Below are positions 42,326 through 56,700 of a stretch of 64,000 bases of DNA, piece by piece (the first letter of the stretch is position 1; every line of letters begins with the position of its first letter). The translations under genes were made by a program, and so were the position numbers. This DNA comes from Leptidea sinapis (lineage: Eukaryota > Arthropoda > Insecta > Lepidoptera > Pieridae): NCBI RefSeq assembly GCF_905404315.1, contig NC_066283.1:4960001-5024000 (forward strand). The letters run 5' to 3'. Below the pieces are notes generated by a model that had not been told where the DNA came from, made no database searches, and worked only from the letters and a program-made list of their open reading frames with translations.

Positions 42326-42913
42326 TTGAGTACAGTAGCTGCATCATCCACATACACCATAAATAAAGGTGTTCGCATAGTCAAGTAACATAAAATTTCT
42401 TGCAGTTTGTTGTAACTTTGATCGATGTTTTAATAATAGTGTTTTTTTTTTTCAATAAAGTAATTGATAATACGATTTATGACGTATTAAAAAAACTACT
42501 TATTAGATCTCGTTCAAACCAATTTTCGATTAAAGTTTGCATGGTAATGTACATCATATATTTTTTTTAAGTTTTTTCAATCTCTTATTTTAGAAGTTAC
42601 ATTTTACCACATTGGAATTGTCACTCGCGCAAACTATTCAGTTTAGAAAAATATTATATTAGAAACCTCAATATCATTTTTGAAGACCTATCCAAAGTCT
42701 TCCCCACACATATTGGGTTTTATGAAAAAAAATTTTTTGAGTTTCTGTTCTACGTATAGGTAACCCCCAATTTTTACTGTTGTTTTTCTATTTTTATGTG
42801 AAAATCATAACCCGGATCACAGAATACATCTAGTTACCAAGTTTCAACAGTATAGTTCTTAGTTTCGGAAAAAAGTGGTTGTGACAGACATGACGAATCT
42901 ATAAGGGTTCCGA

Positions 42914-43214
42914 TTTTTGCCATTTGGCTACGGAACCCTAAAAAGGGTATTCCTAACTGCAAATTTATTATATAGAAGAAAGCTCCTTGAAAACCGCACT
43001 GTAGAGGACCGCCACACATCCAGATGGTGGGGATGATATCCTAACTTGTAGCGTGTCGTGCAAAGGGGGAATTCGGCTACCTTGCAAGCATGGATGCATA
43101 GCGTGATCATACGCATAGCATATGCACTACGCATACGCTACGAATTCTCCGTATACGTTTTTTGCCATTTGGCTACGGAACCCTAAAAAGGGTATTCCTA
43201 ACTGCTAATTTATT
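42914..43214 (-). mobile_element. Jockey-like fragment flanked by a 56-bp direct repeat
   Basis: Direct repeats 42914-42969 and 43159-43214 (56 bp, one mismatch; 'tttttgccatttggctacgg' ...). Between them 188 bp of a Jockey-like 3' region ('gaagaaagctccttgaaaac', 'cagatggtggggatgatatc') end in an odd palindromic stretch 'gcatagcatatgcactacgc'. The repeats look like a long target-site duplication. Confidence 0.75.
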
Positions 43215-43689
43215 CAATTATTTTAAATTATCTCAAATGCTCGACAACGTACACTATGTGGTCATAATTTGGTATTATAATTAACAATTCGATAGGCAAA
43301 TGCGATTTGAAGTTACTAAGTCACTTTTACATAGTTCTTCAATTAGTAACTGACTGAGTTATTGTAATGGATTTACGGCTGTCATATTTATTTTTGTAAG
43401 TAATTTTCATATATATTGATAAATAGAATATATTTGCCTTTCTTTGACACATAACATATTTCTAATATTACATGTAAGTGTTTAAATTTAATGTCAACCG
43501 AAGGCAATCTTAAATTATTCAAGTTTTTATTCGCACCAATGTCTAAACGAAAATTTTTCTAATCCCAAGGGATTTTGAAACGGTTATTAATAATACCACA
43601 ACTACAAACCACAACCACTAGAGTTATAAAAACCAATATTCTATTTCTTAAACGGGATCTGTCGTGTGCATCTTGCAATTTATTAGACG

Positions 43690-44085
43690 ATTAGCCGTTC
43701 CCGCCCGCTTCGATTGGCGAAATTTAAAAGGGAATAAATTAATGAAGAAGTTTTGGAATTCAAATCTATAGTCTAGGATAAATTTCGCATCGAATGGTGG
43801 TAGTTTCATGTCGATAGGATCAGTGGTTTAGGCGTGATTGAGCCTCAAACAAAGACCATTTTCATTATATATATATAAGACTAGCTGTTCCCGCCCGCTT
43901 CGCTTGGCGAATTTTAAAAGGAAATAAATTATTGAAAGAACTTTGGAATTCAAAAAATATGTAGTCATAAAGCATCTAGGATATATTTCGCATCGAATGG
44001 TGGTAGTTTCATGTCGATACGATCAGTGGGTTAGGCTTGAAAGAGCCTCAAACAAAGACCATTTTCATTTATATATATAGATACT
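43690..44085 (+). repeat. 'ctagctgttcccgcccgctt' repeat, two units in tandem
   Basis: Unit starts near 43693 ('agccgttcccgcccgcttcg') and 43883 ('ctagctgttcccgcccgctt'); both contain 'atttcgcatcgaatggtggt', 'agtttcatgtcgata', 'cctcaaacaaagaccatttt' and end in (at)n. Confidence 0.88.
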
Positions 44086-44256
44086 TTAAACATTACAAAT
44101 ATTCCCGATTCGTGTTCACACCAGTGTGACTACGAGTATTTTTTTTTCCTCGTCGTCACAACACTACACCCTGTGATTAATATTAGTCATGTTTCTATCA
44201 ATGTATATATTCAACATCCCGACATTCTTGATAGTTTAGATAACCACCACCTTTAC

Positions 44257-44570
44257 CAGTGGGAGGGTCCTTTGCACAGGATGCCGGCTAGATTATGGGT
44301 ACCACAACGGCGCCTGTTTCTACCATGAAGCAGTAATGTGTAAGCATTACTGTGTTTCGGTCTGAAGGGCGTCGTAGCTAGTAAAATTACTGGGCAATGG
44401 GACTTAACATCTTATGTCTCAAGGTGACGAGCGCAGTTGTAGTGCCGCTCAGAATTTTACTGGTTTTTCAAGAATCCTGAGCGGCACTGCATTGTAATGG
44501 GCAGGGCGTATCAATTTCCATCAGCTGGACGTCCAGCCGGCTCGTCCCTTGATTTCCTTAAAATAAAAAG
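44257..44570 (+). repeat. Family alpha, full copy
   Basis: From 'agtgggagggtcctttgcac' to 'gctcgtcccttgatttcctt'; carries every landmark of the family and is the best reference copy in the window. Lies 185 bp upstream of the first recognised exon of gene C. Confidence 0.9.
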
Positions 44571-44756
44571 AGCTACCAGGACTTTTACTGTGTTTGTTTC
44601 CTAACTCATCCAGCAAAACTCCCATGTCAAACTTTAAGCTTTCGACCATTTCGATATGAATTGATACATAACTAATATTAATTTCAGTGTTTAGAAAAGT
44701 ATTGAAAGAATGATTACTTAACGTGTATATTTCACTGTAAATTGTCATATTTTCAG

Positions 44757-47700
44757 TATACATTTGGCCTATGCAGTCCAAAAACTCTCGCTTAACCAAA
44801 GCACATTTCCTCCAAACTTTATGATTGGCGCTTCAACCTCTGCGTATCAAACGGAAGGTGCATGGAATGTTGATGGTAAGATGTAAACTATCTCTATATT
44901 TTATAGGTAGTCAACTAGCTATCCAACGCGGGAAATCTGGCAGTATTCTTACGTCTTCTGGCCATTATAATTAAGTGTCAATCATTTGTTTCGTTTGAAT
45001 AAATTTTCTTGTAATACTTTTCGCAATTTATAAAAAGTTATGCATGTTATACACATAGCAAATTAACAGTTAACAGTGGTACAATAGATCATATTCTTGG
45101 TAGTGAACAGGCCTGAATCCTGAACGCTAAAGGTGCGTACAGAATGGCGAAACCTTATATGAAATGTATGATTCTATCTTTTTCCACCTGGTGTTAAGTG
45201 ATCATCGCCGCCCACAATCTCTTGCAACACCAGAAGAATCACAGGAGCGTTGCCGGCCTTTAAGGAAAGTGTACGCGCTTTTTTTGAAGGTACCCATGTC
45301 GTATCGTCCCGGAAACACCGCTCAAGGAAGCTCATTCCACAGCTTTGTAGTACGTGGAAGAAAGCTACTTGAAAACCGCACTGTAGAGGACCGCCACACA
45401 TCCAGATGGTGGGAATGATATCCTAACTTGTGGTGTGTCGTGCGAGGGGGGAATTCGGCGACCTTGCAAGCATGGATGCATAGCGTGATCATACGATAGT
45501 GCATACGCTACGAATTTGTTCCCTTTTTTTTCACCCCTTTTTTGTTCGTTCGAAAAACCGACAAATCAATCAAATGCACATTTCGCACACACAAGACTAA
45601 AACCATAAATCCGCTTTATCAACCATAGCCATACACGCATAGCATGACAACTTTTTTGTAAAATGAAGTATGTGTACCTCGTGTGTACTCACGAAAGGTG
45701 TGCCGTGACGGCTGTAAAGCGATGGCATAAGTTTTCCTAGCGATTTACGAATAACTTTGTGAATAATATCTTCGCGCCTCAATAAGGCTACTGGAAATCC
45801 AAACGTTGGCAGTTATATCGGTCAACGGAACAGCCTAGCTATCCAGCGCGGAAATGCTGCCAGTATTCTTGGCACGCTTCCACGTAATGATAGTTTTAAT
45901 TTAAGTCATAGTTTTGTAAATATCGTTATACTTTGTTGATTTTTGTGTGTATAATAAACAAGTATAAAATTAATTTCATTTAACGGACTTTTATAGTGGG
46001 ATTTTCTTTGATATTACTGTATTCGTAAATGCATTCAGTAACTGATTAACCGTATTTTTCTGGTACTCTTAAAATATACTATAATATATGTAGTTTATAT
46101 ATATATATACATTTTGATTTTATTCTAAGCTAAGGCTCTAGGCTTTATAATGAGAATTTCCGCTGATTTCAAAAAGGCAAAAACGTTTAAAATTTATTTT
46201 GTGCTTACGTAGGTACGCAGCATCTTAGAATATGCATCACAAATATGGAATCCACGTTATGATAAATATATATACAGAATAGAACGAATACATGTTACCT
46301 ATTACATGTTCTAAGGAATATGTAGTCGGCTTATAAATCTGAAGATTATTTAGATGTCTGCAAAAAATTTCACTTCTTACCTCTATCACACCGCCGTGAA
46401 ATTGCGGATATCTTGTTGCTTATAGCCATTACAACTAATAAAATAGATTGTCCAGATCTCTTATCGAAAATATCTTTTTACACACATTCAATTTTAGCTC
46501 GTAAATATGCTCCTATCTTTATATCCCCCTCCAGCACTAACTATCGTCAAAATTCATTCATCGTACGTCTCAGCAATAACTCTGACAAATTATCAAAACA
46601 ATTAGATCTTGACTTATTCTGTAGCAGCTCTGATTCCATTAAGGGTCAATTAGGAAATGAGTTCTTTGGTCAATTTGGTGGTCGAGCTGTTAATATGTAA
46701 TTAGATAGTTAATACATTAGTGTTAAGCTTTTGATTTGTATACGTAACTCTCACTTTGTTTTTGATTTATATTTTACATAGCTACTCGTGAGAATCTGTA
46801 AATGGCTTTCTGTTATTTTATCACGTGACTATAATTGTAAAGTATTCAGCTGTAGATTCTCCAAAAATATAAATAAAATAAAAGGAGGCTCCAATCATGA
46901 ATATTAATGTACATACTTGATAAAGAAAATAAACATTTTGTATTTGTTTTGTATACATTTCGTTCTTCAAATCTTCAGCCTTTTAAATCGGTTAAAAATA
47001 CACTTTAACAAGACCTTGTAAAAATAAGAGTTTGTGATGTTGATATACAACATGTTTCAGGGAGAGGTGAAAGTGTATGGGATTTTTTACTTCACACACT
47101 CCCAAAACCAGAAACAGCCTACACCAATGGTGATGTGGCAGCTAACTCCTATTATCTCTGGCAGAGAGATGTCGAGATTGCAAAGGAAATGGGACTCGAT
47201 TTTTATAGGTATGTATTTTATGAAGATTTACTTCTTTTTGTACATTAAAAAATATAGTTTTAAAAGAGCGCGCGTTAGGTACCTTATTAAAATCTATAGT
47301 ATAGTGTGAAGTGGTTTATCTATACTCAAGATTTAGCTTGCAAGTGACATTGTTAACACATATAACAACAGGAAACAATGGTATTTATGTTATTTTTTAA
47401 ATATCACATCACATAATACATTTCTTTGTTCTTAACAATATAAGTATTATTAGATAGATCAGATTTCTAGATCTTTCCTTTGATTTCTTGCAAAAACATA
47501 CCATAGTCTTTTTATTCTTGTAACATCACATGACTTGGTATGGTATGTACTTCACATACCATTCTCCTGCTATCCTCTTTGCATCAGATGACTGGCATCT
47601 ATATGAAATGACGTTCAGTTTCGTGGTCACTTGGAAAGGTGGTCAAATTGGCCACTAACAATCTTGATGTGCCCTACTGAGTACACCAAGGGTTTTGCCG

Positions 47701-50700
47701 ATTTTACAAATTATATGTAGATATATAATGCACAAATTCAGCATTAGGTGGGTGCTCCCCACTACCAGCTTCTTCCATATGCTTTTAAGGAAGTGGAGAA
47801 CAACCACGCGTACGCATCTCCTGATGTGAAGTGATCACCGCCGCTCATATTTTTTTGCAACAACAGAGGAATCACAGGAGCGTTGCCAGCGTTTTCGCGC
47901 TTTTTTTTAAAGGTATCCATGTCGTATCTATCCGGAAACACTGCTCAAGGTAGCTCATTCCATGTTTTACCGCTAACAATCCGTATTTATCGATTTATTT
48001 GTTTCAGGTTTTCCATATCCTGGTCACGAATTCTGCCTGACGGATTCATTTACAAGATAAATGAGAAAGGTGTACAATATTACAATAATTTGATAAACGG
48101 ACTGCTGGCTGAAGGAATCGAACCTGTCGTCACAATGTATCACTTAGACCTACCCCATAAATTACAAATACTTGGTAAGATATAAATAATAAATTAAATA
48201 AAGATTGCAATTATTTAAACGTTAAAAAGCGGCCAAGTGCGAGGCAGACTCGCCCATGAAGAGTTCCGTAGCAGCAAGTAATATTAAAGTTATATGTAAA
48301 GGAAAATGATATTAAATTGGTCAAAATCATACAGTGCAAATGAGCTCTCATCATTTATACGTATTAAAAAAAACTATTTACTAGATCTCGTTCAAACCAA
48401 TTTTCAGTGGAAGTTTGCATCTTAATGTAATTTTTGGAGTCGGTCTCATCCAAGATAGGTTTGTAACTACATACATAGTTATAGGCGAGAAGTGCTTGAG
48501 TTGTGAGGAGGCGAGAGGCGAGAGCGGGTCGCAGCGGAAGGACACCGATTCCAAAAATAACAATAATCGTATCTAGAATTAGATTAATTAATTAGATTGT
48601 ATATAAATACGCAATTATTTTTATACTTTTTAGTGCATATTATATCTATTGTTTTGGAATTGTGTTTTAGAAGTCGGTTGTTTTTTTGTTAATTTATTTT
48701 TTATTTTTTAGTGAATTTTATCATTCTCTTATTTTAGAAGTTACAGGGAGGGGGACACATTTTACCATTTTTTTTTTTATGGAATAGGAGGACAAACGAG
48801 CGTACGGGTCACCTGGTGTTAAGTGATCACCGCCGCCCACACTCTCCTGCAACACCAGAGGAATCACAAGAGCGTTGCCGGCCTTTAAGGAAGGTGTACG
48901 CGCTTTTCTTGAAGGTACCCATGTCGTATCGTCCCGGAAACACCGCACAAGGAAGCTCATTCCACAGCTTCGTGGTACGAGGAAGAAAGCTCCTTCAAAA
49001 ACCGCACTGTGGAGGACCGCCACACATCCAGATGGTGGGGATGAAATCCTAACTTGTGGCGTGTCGTGCGAAGGTGGAATTCGGCGGCAGGAATCAGGTT
49101 GAACAGCTCTTCGGAACACTCCCCGTGAACACTCACTTTGGGAGTATCTCTAGCGCAAACTATTCAGTTTAGAAAAAAAATATCTTAAAGATTCATATTT
49201 CGTCTGTCTTAACAGGATTAGATAAAATAGTTCTTGTGTAGTTAAGGTGTCGTGTGCAAGTAGCCGAAGTAGAAGAGTGAATGAATGAATGTTGTATTTG
49301 ACAGAGATGAAGGATGAAGTATGATTGACAGAGTAGGTAAATCGAGTAATATTAGAGTAATTGTTTGATACGTTTAGGTGTATGACTCGATATAATAATA
49401 AAATTTAATTTAATCCAGTCGACGATAGGAAATCTGGCGTCGACAGTTAGAAACCTCAATATTAGTATCGGTATTCTTTTATTTAACACTTGTAACTAAA
49501 GAATATGGATAAGTCTAGTACAGAAAGTTGTACTTAAGTTTGATAAATAAGCTTTAATCTCCACAAAGGTATTTTACTAGTGATTTTACAGAAAAAGTAT
49601 CTCATGACAGTTCAATTAAGCCTAAACCACGTCTAAACCATAGTAGAAATCACAGTACCACAGTACATATTATGTCTATAACTGTGCCTTAACCAGACAC
49701 AGTTGTACTAACGTGTTCATACGTCAACTATCAATTGACCACAAACAAACCAATAGCAAACATTAGCAACCTACAAATAATACTTAATGATATGTGTAAC
49801 AGGATTAAGTAGTGTTCATAGCTCGAAATGCTATACTTTCACCACAAAACTTGTCAAAAAAAACACCATGTTTGCGTGTTTTCTGCTTAGTCTTCGCCTT
49901 AATATCTTATATCTCAAGGTGACGAGCGCAATTGTAGTGTCGCTCAGAATTTTTGGGTTTTTCAAGAATCCTGAGAGTCGCTGAATTCTTATGGGCAGGG
50001 CATATCAATTACCATCAACTGAACGTCCTGCTCGTCTCGTCCCTTATTTTCATAAAAAAAGTTGGGTGGAATCATTTCTTTGCCCATAAATTTTTTTCCT
50101 TAAAAAAAACTATTTTGCGTGAACATCTATTGTTCAGCCCTTGTAATAGCTGAGCCTATTTTACAGCTTATAGTATTATTTTTATGACAAATTGTAATTA
50201 AAATAATTTTAACTTTCTAAAGAATAATTAACATCTTTATAAAGTGGCCCTGCCCACTGCCCACGTGTCATGACTAATCTCGCTTGTCTCGAAAATTTAT
50301 TGAAGTAGGTGTTACTTTGCGGAAATCCATAATTAGCCAAATGTTTTGAGTTCAGACATTTTTTTATGTGTCTCGTGCCAGAGTTTGGCGAGTCAACATC
50401 TCCTAAGAATGCTTCGTGTCGAGGCGAAACACGTGTCGAATTGTTTGAAGATGAAAGAAGAAATAATGGCGGAATTAACACTAAAGAAAACTCAAAACAT
50501 TTGGATCAAAAATTGTTCTATTCCAATCGGTTTAAAACTCGATTGAAAAATATGCCGCAATGCTAGCGGGCAAAGCTGCGAAGGCCAGGTATAAATAAAC
50601 CGATATTTCTTATGTTTCAGGTGGTTGGACTCATCCTAACATAGTGAACTGGTTTCTGGATTATGCAAAACTTCTCTTCTCGTTGTACGCCGACAGAGTG

Positions 50701-53700
50701 AAGTATTGGCTCACATTAAATGAACCGCAAATCTTCTGCGACGCATTCTATTTCACGGATTACAGCCCATCTCTAGGGGCTGAGCTAGTTTTCGCGTCCC
50801 ACTATTGCACAAAACATGCTTTGTTGGCCCATGCGATGGCGTACAGATTTTATCAAAACGCATATAAGCAAAAGTATAATGGTAAGTTGTACATTTCAAT
50901 CTATAAGTCTCTGAGTACTATGTTTTTGAAGTTCAAGTTGATTGGTACTAATCAGGAATTTAAAATTATAATCCTTGCGCAATGATATTACGGTGAAAGG
51001 CCGCCATTTTAGCGTCATAGTAACGTCGATGACTGTTTCCTAACGTCACGCAAACGTTAATAAGACAACATACCATCCTTGATCCAACGTGGAGAGGTGG
51101 TGGAGGAAACATTATACACATAAAAATATATTCCTATGAACAAGGTTAAAGTAAATGTTTTATTACAAAATTTCTTGTTCATGTGACTTGCACGCTGTAC
51201 AAATCGAATTGTCGGGGAAACAGTGCACCGTGAACGGCTGGATCACTTGGCGTTGCGTAGTGAAGTCGCTTCATTGGGAGTGTTCCAAAGAGCTGTTTCA
51301 CCTGATTCCTACCACCGAATTCCACCTTTATACGACACGCCACAAATTGGGACATCCCTACCATCAGGACGTGTGGTGGTCCTCCACAGTGCAGTTTTCA
51401 AGGAACTTTCTTTCAACTTCGTATGACATGTTTCCGGAACAATACGACATGGGTGCCTTCAAAAAATGCGCATACACCTTTTTAATAGACCGGCAAAGCT
51501 TCTGTGATTACACTAGTGTTGCAAAAGAATGTGGGCGGCGATGCTCACTTAACACCAAATGAGTACACACCCGTATGCTGGCTTGTCCCCCTTTTCCATA
51601 AAAAATCGTCATCTCGAAATATGGCGTTATATCTATTAAGACTGTTAAAATTGTTAAAATATATTATTTCCTTGCAGGATTGATATCATATTCTACTGTG
51701 TTCCTATGGAGTGAACCTGAGAATTCAACGGATCCTTTGGATACAATAGAAGTAGAAATGTTCCATCAATTTGTTGTGAGTTGCCCTCCATTATAATAGA
51801 TTATATAGATCAATAGCATAAATAGGTCTTGATGCAATTCATCTCATTTCTATCTAAAAGTATTGTAATTAGAAGGTAAGAACCTCTTCTAGAAGATTCT
51901 GAGATATTAGCTGACGATTTGACAGTGACATTGTATATTCTTGAGACAACAATACGAGGATTTCCTTGATTTATCATTATTAGGTTAGAGTGCTCAACCT
52001 TGACGTGCAGTTACTTGGCAGAGTATGTGTGTATACAGAGTATGCGACCAAAATGTCGCGACTCGGGGGCTGTTCTTTTGTTGCACGGGCTGGGTTGCCA
52101 GAAAAAATATGTTAAGAATTAGGGAAAAAGTTGTGTCTGACTTGTGCATATCATGTTCAAAAACCAATCTGCACTAACGAGGAGCTACACGAGGCTACTG
52201 ACCGAGCTATCGCGGTGGTGGCGCCCGTATTTGAGGTGAATGTCGACTCGATAAGGAGAAGAAGATCAGGCGCAGTATAAGCGAATCTATATGTCGGAGA
52301 AACATTGAAGCTTAGAGCATACTCCTACCTGAATATGAGACGGGCAATATAACTCCTTCTGGTAAAGTATCCTCGTATGCCTAATATCAACTGAAAACTG
52401 AAAATTATAGATTTCGTTGAAAGCAAGAGCGGTGGTAATCAACTACCAAGAGATCAGTAGAAGTTTTTCTTGTCTTAATATTGTATAGTGGTACAAATAG
52501 ATCTATTTGACAGAAAACTTAGTGGCAACGACTTTGACAAATGTTTTTTTTATTTTTAACAGGTTGGTCGCACTTTGCATCCGATATTTTCTTCAGAAGG
52601 AGGATGGCCACCGTTAGCACATGTATACAGCAAGAGAATAGGTTTGTCTCAGGGCTTCAATGGGTCCTCTTTGCCACTCTTTACGGAATCAGAGAAGCGC
52701 TTAGTGAAAGGTAGGTGTCTAAGCTTATTTAACCTTCCCAAATGGTTGCTATTTATTTAGTAAGTTTGCAATTTATGTTAGTGATCAATGAACCAGTCAT
52801 ATTATTTCCCGCCAATATGGGACACATATGCACTAGATTATACCACTAAGTTCGATGATATTGTGTTTTAGCTGTTAGGGTCTCACATACTATCCTTTTA
52901 ATAACCACATAAGAGTTCCGTATAAACCAGCATCACGGCTTCAGCTTGCATCTACTAACAGACGTTTTTTTGATGCAGGAATTAATGGCTGTCCCTAGTT
53001 TCAGCGTAGCCTCGCTTTTTTTTATAAGGGGGGCAATCGGGCAAGAGGGATTGGGACTGGTGAAGCAACCGTCGAAGATGCGTTGCTGGCCTTTAAGGTT
53101 AGAGTATGCTCTTTTCTTGAAAGTCATTGTGATTGATCCCACAAAGTGGCTGTGTGATGCAAGAATGCTTTTTGTCACATTAATTTCTTGCAAAAAGGCG
53201 CGGTTGTAGAATTCCAGACGTCAACGTGATGTGGGTGGTAGGTATTACACGGTGGCGCCAAATTGGGAACAAAATATGTAATTGATTAGATTTTGGCAAA
53301 AGGAAATCGGCGACAAGAGACAATTTTGAGAAAAGATTATTTCAGCATAACGCTATCTTCATCGCGTTCAAACGAAAAATCTTTGTCAGGGTTATTTTAT
53401 GTTATATATATTATTGTCACATCACATTGTTGCATTTATGCAAGCCACCAGGTGATCAGAAAAAAGCTATATCAAGGTAGCAGTGGTAAAGTAGCATAAA
53501 TTGTTGTCGGTTCTGCCGACCCTTGGTAACATTTTTGAAAAAATAATTTAAAGCCAAATGCTTACTTACTTTAACTCTCATAAGTTACTTCATTTGAAAC
53601 AATTTGGCTTTACTACGGGACGTTCAACAACGGATGCAGGTGTTGAGCTAATCAAGAATATTTTTGATGCCTGGGAGGAAACGCAGAATGCACTTGGCAT

Positions 53701-56700
53701 CTTCTGTGATTTCTCTAAGACTTTTGATTGTGTGAACACAATTCAACGCTGGTCAGGAAGCTACACCACTATGGCATAAAAAGAACTGCGCTCGATCTAC
53801 TAACTTTATATCGAAACAATAGAATTCAGAAGGTCGACGTGAATGGCAGGAGATCTCCTGAGACTCCTCTCAGTATGGGGGTACCACAAGGGTCTATTCT
53901 TGGACCGTTCCTTTCCCTTTCTTATAGAGAAAAAACATTATTATCTCATTAAATTAATAAATTAAATTATCTTCCTAATCTTATAGAGGAAAAACATAAA
54001 TTAGTATTGTTTGCGGACGACACTTCACTGATTTTCAAAGTGAAAAGTAACCAAGCTATGTATGACGAAGTGAACGATATTCTGTCTGACATCGTGTACT
54101 GGTTTAGCGCTAATAACCTATTGTTAAATAGCAAGAAAACTAAATATATTAAATTTACCGTACCAAATGTGAAAAATGTATATTCAAGTGTTTTGTTAAA
54201 CGGAGAGCCGATAGAACCGGTGCAATCTGCTATATTTCTTGGCATAACTCTAGATTCCAAATTACAATGAGGCCCCTATTATTGAAGGATTGGCGAACAG
54301 ACTTAGCTCTGCAGCATACGCGGTTAAAAAGATTAGACTATTAACTGACATAGATACGGCGCGACTAGTATACTTTAGTTATTTCCATAGTATAATGTCC
54401 TATAGCAGTTGTATATTGCTATGGGGCAACGCTGCCGTTATTAATGCAATATTTGTGGTGCAGAAGGGGGCTATTCGCACTATTTATAACCTAAGAATCA
54501 TTGAGAGCAAAATTCAAAGAAATTAACATCTTGACTGTTGCTTCTCAATATATTCTTGATAAAGCACACTTTTCTCCTTAGTCGTGTGTCAGCTACACAA
54601 GCCTAAGTGCGCCATAAAAAGTGCTTAAATAATATATTAACGACTCAAAAAAAGATGGTGTGACTCACGTAAGTGCCATGTTCATTGGCACTTACGTGAA
54701 TTTGCTAGAAAATGTCATAACCATAATGTTAACACCAGGAACAGACAAACTCATAATGCCTACTACCCGGCTATGTCGAATTAGTAAGTCTTTTGTGGGG
54801 CGATGTATATGCTTTTAGACCAAGATCCCAGAAATTGTTATGGTATGTATAGTAAAGGTTACTATAACGTAAATGACTTTCTTAATGATACCACAGATTG
54901 GGACAGGAGTGATCACCCTCAGGCGATAAAAAAATAAGCTTAATTGTACAATATTACTTTGTAAACATATTGTTTTGATGGAAAAAAAAAGCTCGCTGAG
55001 TTTTTTTTTTGCGCCCGTTCTTCTCAGGTCTGAGGCATTCATTTGGAATGGATGGTAGTTTTTGACTTTCAATAAGTGATGTCACAACCTATTTTGAATC
55101 AAAATATTTGAATTTTAAACCGGCATATTAAATAAAATATCAAAATGAAAATATTAAACCTCCTTCTTCTTGTTCAGCATTCAGCATTTTCAAAGCAGTT
55201 CTTATTCAGCATATCGAATTCAGGCTAGCTCTAGAGATGTCGCTGCTGACCACAGAACTCGGTCTGTTTCTAATTTTCAGTGGCTCTTTAAAGAGAAATA
55301 AACCAATCTCATAGTAGCAACAAAATCTTCATAGCATTTCTTGTTCAGCATATCGAGTTCAAGCTAGCATATATGATTTATTCAAACAAAACAAATCTTA
55401 TAACTATATTTACAATGCTATGACTACATAAAATTAAAACTATTATTACATGGAAGAGTACCAAGAATACTGGCAGGATTTCCGCGTGGGATAGCCAGGC
55501 TGATCCGATGACCGAAATAGCTGCCAGCGCTTGGGCTTCCCGTAGCTTCATTGACGCGCGAAGATAGTTCTTTGTACATTCTCCTGGGTCCCACGGGCCA
55601 AGTGTCTCGACACCAAACGGCACAAAGACGTCAGACTCACTGACACTGACATATTTGCGACGTTTGCTGTCTTCGGCAGTCGAAGCAGCAGCCGCAGCAC
55701 CAACTGACGTAACTTGGACATGAGAAGTTGCGCCACGCCCACACCAGCGCCCTTCCCCGTGCCCAAGCCACCAGCATCATTCATCAGGAATAATAGCTAG
55801 CATGTTCTAGATAAATCGCTGCTGACCGCAGAAACCTGCCGATTTCTAGTTTTCAATTACTTGCTAGCTAAATATAACGTTGTTTCTCCAAAGAAAAAAT
55901 AAAAATAAAAATAGCCTTTATTTTTCTACTACAACAATATTTTTTTACATCTTACTCTAGTTTTAACTATATACAAATATGATTTTCAATTAATTTAATA
56001 TGTTATTATACTAGTTTAGTTTTATTAGTATTTAAAAGTAGTAGTCGCTTCTGTAGCGTAGGCTTCTCCTAAATCCTTCCAAACATCTCTTTCTCTTACC
56101 GTCCGCATCCAATGGGATCCACATCTGTTGTTGAAGATGTCTCTCCATCTCTTACGTGGTCTCCCTTTTCTCCTTTTTTCCTCTCGTGGTACCCACTCTG
56201 TTAAGCGCTTCGTCCATCTATTATTGTCCATCCTACAAATATGTCCTACCCAGTGCCATTTAAGGAGCCTTATTCTTTTCTGTGCGTCTACGATTTATGT
56301 TTTTCTTCTTATTTTTCCATTACTAATTTTATCGGATAACCTTAACCCAAGAATACTCCTTTCCATTTTTTTTCCAAGAAAAAATTATAATGAAAATTTA
56401 TAATTTCAGGTACCGCCGATTTCATAGCCCTGAATTACTATTCAGGGTTTAAGATAAAAGCAGTTTCATATACTGATGCCACTACAGTCATTCATAAGAA
56501 AATTACTCATGACTTAGACGGAGCTTACTTGACGCCTGGACTTGATCATAATGTATGTATTAATTGCCATCATCATCATCAGCCGGAAAACCTCTACTGC
56601 ATTTCCTTTGTATTACGTATTTTTCATTGTACAAAATGCCGGTTAAATTTGTACCACATTATCTATATTTTGCTGGCAAGCATTAGATGTAGTTGTGTGC

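Noticed and set aside
45164..45418. Plus-strand 84-codon ORF (and the like at 48816 and 7799)
   Set aside because: They are antisense to the Jockey-like coding tail and recur only because the element does.
46413..46700. Independent 95-codon gene
   Set aside because: The preceding frame holds IWNPRYDKYIYRIERIH and the text follows the pattern of a LINE RT C-terminus.
50403..50467. Active hammerhead in the second copy
   Set aside because: The core heptamer is CTAAGAA, which lacks the invariant G; counted only as a family member.
55378..55784. Two minus-strand ORFs as a novel protein pair
   Set aside because: They contain VPFGVETLGPW-type and LAIQRGN-type text of a retroelement tail found elsewhere in the window.
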